Positions 59,172-64,000 of a stretch of DNA of 64,000 nucleotides are shown here, one piece after another. Every line of letters begins with the position of its first letter. Within the stretch, counting starts at the first letter, position 1. Made by a program: the position numbers and the translations under genes. The notes under the pieces are model-generated. The model saw only the letters and a program-made list of their open reading frames with translations. It made no database searches and had not been told where the DNA came from. The stretch covers positions 2,604,001 through 2,668,000 of the forward strand of contig NZ_CP030840.1 in NCBI RefSeq assembly GCF_003330725.1, given 5' to 3'. Source of the stretch: Acidisarcina polymorpha. GTDB lineage: Bacteria; Acidobacteriota; Terriglobia; Terriglobales; Acidobacteriaceae.

Positions 59172-62100
59172 ATGATTCGTGGTCTGGTCGACTTTGCGCT
59201 CAATAACCGCTGGCTGGTGCTTGGATTCGCTATCCTGCTGTTTGCCTGGGGTATCGTCTCGTTCCACAATCTGCCGGTGGAGGCGTATCCCGACGTCGCC
59301 AACAACTACGTCGAGATCATCACCCAGTGGCCCGGACGCTCGGCGGAAGACATCGAGCAGCAGGTCACGATCCCGGTCGAAATCCAGATGGCCGGCATCC
59401 CCCACCTTCAGCATTTGCGGTCGTTTTCGCTTGGCGGTCTCTCCGACGTCAAGCTGATCTTCGATGATGACTCCGTCAACGATTGGAACCGGCAGAAAGT
59501 TGGCGAACGGCTCAACCAGGTGAATTTGCCGGCTGGTCTGCAGCCGCAGATGGGTAGCGACTGGAGCCCGGTCGGGCAGATCTATTGGTATACGCTGACC
59601 AGCACCAATCCTGAATACGACAACATGGAGCTGAAGTCGATCCAGGACTGGCAGCTCGAGAAACAGTTCAAATCAGTTCCCGGCGTTGTCGATGTTTCGA
59701 GCTTCGGGGGGATGACACGGGAGTATCAGGTACGCGTCGATCCCGACAAGTTGATCGCTTACGGCATCAGCATCGGCCAGGTGGAGCAGCAGCTCGCCAA
59801 CAACAATATCAACGCTGGTGGCGAGTTCATCGAGCAGGGAATGCAGCAGATCAACGTCCAGGAAGCGGGTCTGGTCCGCAACGTCCAGGACATTGAGAAT
59901 ACGCTGCTGAAATCACAGTCAGGAGCGGCGCTTCATCTGCGCGACATCGCGACGGTGGCGCAGGGCCCGAAGATCCGGCTGGGACAGATCGGGAAGGCGA
60001 TCCATAAAGAGGACGGGAAGATTGTCGACTTGGATGACACCGTTGAGGGCATCGTCCTGCTGCAAAAAGGGGAAGACTCCGATAAGGTACTTGAAGGTAT
60101 TCACGCCAAAGTCGATGAATTAAACAACCACTTCCTGCCGCCGGGAGTGAAGATTGTTCCCTTTCTCGATCGCAGCGATCTGCTGCATTTCACCACCCAC
60201 ACGGTGCTTCATAACCTTACTGAAGGCATCGTCCTGGTTGTCATCATTCTGTTTTTCTTTCTGGGAAATATCCGGGCGGCGTTGATCGTCTCGCTGACAA
60301 TCCCGTTCTCGCTGTTGTTCGCCTCGATTTGTCTGGACCTCCGGCACATTCCCGCGAACTTGTTATCTCTCGGCGCACTTGATTTCGGCATGGTCGTTGA
60401 TGGCGCAGTGGTGATCGTCGAGAACATTGTTCGCCACCTGAATCGCAAGAACGACAAGCACGAGACGGTGATCGAGCAAATCCGCGATGCGGCGCACGAA
60501 GTTCAGCGCCCGGTGTTTTACGCGATCGGCATCATCATCACCGCCTATCTCCCTATCTTCACGCTGCAAGCGGTAGAAGGGCGCCTATTCCGGCCGATGG
60601 CCTGGACGGTCGCCTTTGCGCTTCTGGGCGCGCTGATTTTTTCCTTGATTCTGGCGCCGGTGCTTTCCAGCTTCCTGTTCTCGAAGGGGGCGAAGGAATG
60701 GCATAACCCTCTCATGGCATGGCTAACCGACCGCTACCGTTATGCGGTCACCTGGGCAATCGAGCACCGCTATGTGACGGTTGGGGGTGCGGTCCTGGCC
60801 CTCTGCATCACTGCGTACCTGGCCTTTGGCGGGGTTATCGGTTCGGAGTTCCTGCCCCACCTCGATGAGGGCGCCATCTGGGTGCGCGGCACACTGGCGC
60901 CGAGCACCGGTCCGACTGAAGGTATAGCCGTTATGAATAAGGCGAGGGTTGTTCTTTCGGCGTTCCCCGAAGTGATCAAGGTTATAAGCCAGGTTGGCCG
61001 TCCCGACGACGGCACCGATACGACCGGCTTTTTCAATACCGAATACTTTATTGACCTGAAGTCGAAGGCGCAGTGGCGCGGTGCTTTCCGTCAGGACAAA
61101 GAAGAGTTGATCGGCGCCATGAATCGCGAACTCGAGAAGATGCCAGGAGTGAACTGGAGTTTCTCCCAGCCTATCTCCGACAACGTCGAAGAAGCGGTCA
61201 GCGGGGTGAAGGGTGAACTCGCCGTGAAGCTTTACGGCGACGATCTGAAAACATTGGAGGCCACCGCAGATAAGGTCGTCGATGTGATGAGTCGTGTCCA
61301 AGGCGTTGCCGATCTTGGTTTATTCCGCGTGATCGGCCAACCCAACCTGACCTACACCGTGAACCGACCGGCTGCAGCCCGTTTTGGAATCAATGTCACC
61401 GATGTGCAGGATGCAATCCAAACCGCCGTCGGCGGCGGCGCGGTCACTCAGGTGCTGAAGGGAGAGGCCCGCTACGACCTGGTAGTTCGCTATCAAAAGC
61501 CCTACCGCGATACTCCTGAAGCAATCGACAACATCCGCCTGCTCTCTCCTTCTGGCGAACGAGTCTCGCTCGCGCAACTCACCGACGTTGCAACGGTGGA
61601 TGGCGCTGAAGAAATCTACCGTGAAGCGGGACAGCGTTACGTCGCGATTAAATACAGCGTTCGCGGCCGCGATCTCGGCAGCACGGTGGAAGAGTCGATC
61701 CGGAAAGTCAACGCGGAAGTGAAGCTGCCCCCAGGCTATAAGTTCGACTGGGCTGGCGAGTATGAAAGTCAGAAGCGTTCGTCGAAGCGGCTGATGCTGG
61801 TGTTGCCGATCACGATCATCATCATCTTCGTGATCCTGTACACCATGTTCAAGTCGGGCAAGTGGGCGCTGTTGATTCTCGGCAACGTGGCGATGGCGCC
61901 TCTCGGTGGCATGCTGGCCCTGCTTTTGACGCACACCAACTTCAGCGTCTCATCGGGGGTAGGTTTTCTGGCGTTGTTTGGCGTTTCGGTGCAGACCGGC
62001 GTGATCATGCTGGAATACATCAACCAACTGCGAGTGCGAGGGCGTTCGATCGAGGAGTCGGCGATCGAAGGTGCGGTGCTGAGATTGCGCCCGATTATGA

Positions 62101-62309
62101 TGACCATGCTGGTGGCTACTTTAGGGCTGCTTCCCGCGGCGACCTCGCATGGCATCGGTTCGGACTCGCAGCGGCCCTTCGCGATCGTGATTGTCGGCGG
62201 GCTGCTGGCGGCGCTGAGCATCAACGTCTTCCTGCTTCCGACGCTGTACGTTTGGATTGCGGGAGAAGGCGATGTTCTACCGACTCCGGAAACGGAGTTC
62301 GAAAACTAA
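59172..62309 (+). CDS. Heavy-metal-type RND efflux pump (CzcA/CusA family)
   Basis: A 1045-residue inner-membrane proton antiporter, within the size range of the family. It starts one base after the adaptor stop. The transmembrane-4 signature LDFGMVVDGAVVIVENI contains the Asp and Glu that define heavy-metal efflux RND proteins (compare DFGIIVDGAVV in CzcA), in contrast to drug pumps. First helix LVLGFAILLFAWGIVSF and periplasmic start NLPVEAYPDVANNYVEIITQWPGRSAEDIEQQVTIPVE are also typical. Probable substrates are divalent cations such as Zn, Co, Cd or Ni, or monovalent Cu/Ag; methionine-rich features that would separate these are not obvious. Its TAA overlaps the ATG of the next gene. Confidence 0.93.
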   Translation: MIRGLVDFALNNRWLVLGFAILLFAWGIVSFHNLPVEAYPDVANNYVEIITQWPGRSAEDIEQQVTIPVEIQMAGIPHLQHLRSFSLGGLSDVKLIFDDDSVNDWNRQKVGERLNQVNLPAGLQPQMGSDWSPVGQIYWYTLTSTNPEYDNMELKSIQDWQLEKQFKSVPGVVDVSSFGGMTREYQVRVDPDKLIAYGISIGQVEQQLANNNINAGGEFIEQGMQQINVQEAGLVRNVQDIENTLLKSQSGAALHLRDIATVAQGPKIRLGQIGKAIHKEDGKIVDLDDTVEGIVLLQKGEDSDKVLEGIHAKVDELNNHFLPPGVKIVPFLDRSDLLHFTTHTVLHNLTEGIVLVVIILFFFLGNIRAALIVSLTIPFSLLFASICLDLRHIPANLLSLGALDFGMVVDGAVVIVENIVRHLNRKNDKHETVIEQIRDAAHEVQRPVFYAIGIIITAYLPIFTLQAVEGRLFRPMAWTVAFALLGALIFSLILAPVLSSFLFSKGAKEWHNPLMAWLTDRYRYAVTWAIEHRYVTVGGAVLALCITAYLAFGGVIGSEFLPHLDEGAIWVRGTLAPSTGPTEGIAVMNKARVVLSAFPEVIKVISQVGRPDDGTDTTGFFNTEYFIDLKSKAQWRGAFRQDKEELIGAMNRELEKMPGVNWSFSQPISDNVEEAVSGVKGELAVKLYGDDLKTLEATADKVVDVMSRVQGVADLGLFRVIGQPNLTYTVNRPAAARFGINVTDVQDAIQTAVGGGAVTQVLKGEARYDLVVRYQKPYRDTPEAIDNIRLLSPSGERVSLAQLTDVATVDGAEEIYREAGQRYVAIKYSVRGRDLGSTVEESIRKVNAEVKLPPGYKFDWAGEYESQKRSSKRLMLVLPITIIIIFVILYTMFKSGKWALLILGNVAMAPLGGMLALLLTHTNFSVSSGVGFLALFGVSVQTGVIMLEYINQLRVRGRSIEESAIEGAVLRLRPIMMTMLVATLGLLPAATSHGIGSDSQRPFAIVIVGGLLAALSINVFLLPTLYVWIAGEGDVLPTPETEFEN

Positions 62310-63658
62310 TGGCGCAACTCCGTTCCGTGCTAACCCATCTTCGCGGCGTCGTTCAAGGCGCTCGGCAAACTGTAACCGCTGTTGGATCTTATTTTCCGGC
62401 ACGCGGCTTTGCACTCTTACTTGCATCCTGCATAGCCAGCGGAGTCACAGCGTGGGCACAGGCGATACCGCCAGCTCCTGTGGCCGCCAATGCTCTGACA
62501 TTGCAGCAGGTTATCGAGCTTGCGCGCACCAAAAATCCGAACCTGCTCGCCGCGCAACAAAATCTGCTCTCCGTGAGGGCGCAGGAGATTCAAGCCGGTG
62601 TGAGGACAAATCCAAACTTGACGGGGGTGGGCACGGACGTCACCAATAGCGCCAGCAACCCGGCCTCGCCTTACAACTACGGTGTCCAGGTGTCTCGTCT
62701 TTTTGAACGCGGGGAAAAGCGCAGGTGGCGGCTTGACACGGCCCGCTCCACGACCGACCAGACGCGAGATCAGTACGTGTTGCAAGAGCAGCAAACGATC
62801 TTTGCTGTAAAACAGGCATTCACCTCGATGCTGCTGGCGAAGGCGGCGGTGAAGCTTGCCCAAGACAACTTAAGGGATTTCAGACGCCAACTGGATATCA
62901 ACAAGGCGCGCTACGATGCCGGGGACATCGGCAAGCTGGACTACGAGCGGCTGGATCTGCAGATGGCACAGTTTGAGACAGACGAATCGAGCGCGGAAGC
63001 CAGTCTGAGCCAGACGAGCTATCAGCTGCAGACACTTATTGGGAGCGACCACCCGAATAACTCCTTCGACATAGCTGGGGACATTGTTCCGCCGGGGGTG
63101 ACTTCTACGCTGACTGACCTGGAGCAGAGAGCGCTGGCGGCGCGGCCGGATTATAAGGCTGCACAGGCTGCAATCCGGGTCGCTGACGCCGAGGTCAAGC
63201 TGGCCTACGCGAATGGCACAACGGACCCGACACTCGAGGGTGAGTACGACCGCGTCGGGACCTATAACTCGGCTGGCTTCAACATCAGCATCCCATTGCG
63301 AATTTTTGATCGAAACCAGGGAAATAAGGAGACCAGCAAATACGTTGCGCAGGCGAGCCGTTTCTCGGAAATAGCAGCGCGCAACCAGGTGTATTCGGAT
63401 GTGGATCAGGCATGGGTTGGCTACACGACTTCGAAGGTCCTGGCCGACCGCTACAACGGTCATTATCTGGACGAGGCAAAAGACGTGCTCTCGATTGCCG
63501 AATTCGCTTATCAGCACGGCGGTCTCGGCCTGATCGACTATCTCAATGCTCTGCAGGATGATCGCACCACCACGCTGAATGCGCTGAACGCCTATGCGCA
63601 GACCTGGATGGCGATTCACCAACTGAGCTTTGCGACGGCGACCGAAGTTATTCCTTAA
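62309..63658 (+). CDS. TolC family outer membrane efflux protein
   Basis: About 449 residues from the ATG at 62309, which overlaps the pump's stop (TAATG). An open frame extends upstream inside the pump gene but is not coding. A long N region with a signal-type segment (FALLLASCIASGVTAWAQ) is followed by the OEP repeat: ALTLQQVIELARTKNPNLLAAQQNLLSVRAQEIQAGVRTNPNL and, in the second half, AQAAIRVADAEVKLAYANGTTDPTL. It should trimerise in the outer membrane and complete the RND system with the preceding adaptor and pump. Confidence 0.92.
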   Translation: MAQLRSVLTHLRGVVQGARQTVTAVGSYFPARGFALLLASCIASGVTAWAQAIPPAPVAANALTLQQVIELARTKNPNLLAAQQNLLSVRAQEIQAGVRTNPNLTGVGTDVTNSASNPASPYNYGVQVSRLFERGEKRRWRLDTARSTTDQTRDQYVLQEQQTIFAVKQAFTSMLLAKAAVKLAQDNLRDFRRQLDINKARYDAGDIGKLDYERLDLQMAQFETDESSAEASLSQTSYQLQTLIGSDHPNNSFDIAGDIVPPGVTSTLTDLEQRALAARPDYKAAQAAIRVADAEVKLAYANGTTDPTLEGEYDRVGTYNSAGFNISIPLRIFDRNQGNKETSKYVAQASRFSEIAARNQVYSDVDQAWVGYTTSKVLADRYNGHYLDEAKDVLSIAEFAYQHGGLGLIDYLNALQDDRTTTLNALNAYAQTWMAIHQLSFATATEVIP

Positions 63659-63803
63659 AAGGAACTCATTTCCTGGGAAAGAGACCTAGGCGCCTGCTAT
63701 TCTGCCTTCTGGCTCAGCTACCTGGATGTCAGGTTCGAAAGTAGACTAGAAGAAGAACCGGCTTTTGCGAGTTGGTCAAACCTGGTCAAAGAGAGAAGTT
63801 GAA

Positions 63804-64000
63804 ATGAGCACGAGCGAGCTTGATCGACCCCAACTTGATCAAACCAAACTTGATCGACCCGAACTCGATCGAACAAGGACAGAGATCCTAGAGTGGCTCG
63901 AGAAGGAAAGTGCGAAAGCCGCTGACTCTTCGAAGCTGTTTCAGCAGACCGTTGAGGCGATCCACGCAAAGCTCCCGACCTACAACTGGGTGGGCTTTTA
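63804..64000 (+). CDS. GAF-domain protein, N-terminal part (cut by window end)
   Basis: Starts at the ATG at 63804, preceded by GAGAGAAG. Only about 65 residues are visible. They begin with a five-residue repeat rich in Leu, Asp and Arg (LDRPQ, LDQTK, LDRPE, LDRTR), after which comes a helix and KLPTYNWVGF, the typical entry of a GAF domain (compare YNWVGFY in free-methionine sulfoxide reductase-like and other GAF proteins). The function of the full protein is open; a small soluble sensor or reductase is likely. Confidence 0.6.
   Translation, partial: MSTSELDRPQLDQTKLDRPELDRTRTEILEWLEKESAKAADSSKLFQQTVEAIHAKLPTYNWVGF
63816..63875 (+). repeat. Four 15-base tandem coding repeats
   Basis: Four units of 15 bases, each with a core close to CTTGATCGACCC, encode the pentapeptides LDRPQ, LDQTK, LDRPE and LDRTR in the N terminus of the GAF-domain protein. 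The third unit is almost identical to the first, which points to recent tandem duplication. Confidence 0.6.

Noticed and set aside
58329-59414. 361-codon minus-strand frame across the RND adaptor gene
   Set aside because: Opposite strand of a strongly recognised adaptor/pump; antisense shadow caused by GC-rich codons.
61862-62308. Upstream part of the open frame that continues into the TolC gene
   Set aside because: This part lies inside the RND pump gene in another frame and reads as Arg/Gly-rich nonsense; the TolC start is the ATG at 62309.
1-64000. CRISPR arrays, insertion sequences, integrases, phage genes, rRNA and tRNA genes
   Set aside because: Looked for direct repeats of 25-40 bases with spacers, terminal inverted repeats with transposase frames and tRNA-like arms on both strands; none found.

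Overview
The window looks like chromosomal DNA of an acidobacterium of the Terriglobia (subdivision 1) type. This is inferred from the GC-rich codon use and from Gram-negative envelope genes (LptB, LptC/LptA-like, LpxL-like, MsbA-like, TolC). Tat-exported Gfo/Idh and TIM-barrel proteins and the mix of gene families also fit. No rRNA, tRNA, CRISPR array, insertion sequence, integrase or phage gene was seen, so this is stable, densely packed chromosome. Coding is almost continuous. The only gene-free stretches above 300 bases are 1-321 and 50540-51101.

Layout. (1) 322-5541, mostly minus strand: a Tat-exported oxidoreductase/isomerase pair, a lipid A-type acyltransferase, a SYLF lipid-binding protein and dCTP deaminase with a clear terminator. 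(2) 5762-7064, plus: an HU/IHF protein with an acidic tail and a membrane site-2 protease. (3) 7159-15944, minus: a housekeeping run msbA-like, yicC, gmk, rpoZ, coaBC, family-4 UDG, priA. (4) 16139-23121, minus: the rpoN neighbourhood, read as lptC/lptA-like, lptB, rpoN, hpf, rapZ, with a good sigma-70-type promoter. (5) 24098-28080, plus: a CrtI-like FAD oxidoreductase, then a HutF-like deiminase overlapping an ArgE-like deacylase.

(6) 29386-39361: a purine-degradation region. A tightly coupled minus-strand operon carries allantoinase, allantoate amidohydrolase, ureidoglycine aminohydrolase, a second M20 amidohydrolase (probable ureidoglycolate amidohydrolase), OHCU decarboxylase, HIU hydrolase and uricase. 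Diverging from it are guanine deaminase and an APC permease. Beyond these lie a yeast-type cytosine deaminase homologue and a Rieske oxygenase. Together they could take guanine to glyoxylate, CO2 and ammonia. The one missing step, xanthine to urate, has no xanthine dehydrogenase here, and the Rieske oxygenase is a candidate for it by analogy with Klebsiella HpxD.

(7) 39409-49250: a phospholipase-D-like protein, an ABC exporter, a Tat-exported ferritin-like protein, a PLP decarboxylase, an aldose epimerase, galactokinase and glucan phosphorylase. (8) 49331-57739, plus: a membrane acyltransferase, a 560-base leader, then a compact six-gene unit. It comprises a one-module NRPS (A-T-TE, no condensation domain), a DUF6875-like protein and all four enzymes of GDP-D-glycero-D-manno-heptose synthesis. 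This is the most promising undescribed system. (9) 58005-63658: a heavy-metal-type RND efflux system (adaptor, pump, TolC). (10) 63804-64000: the start of a GAF-domain protein with a pentapeptide-repeat N terminus, cut by the window end.

No dedicated transcription factor is encoded in the window. Only sigma-54, omega and the HU/IHF protein are present, so the purine and NRPS-heptose units must be controlled from elsewhere.
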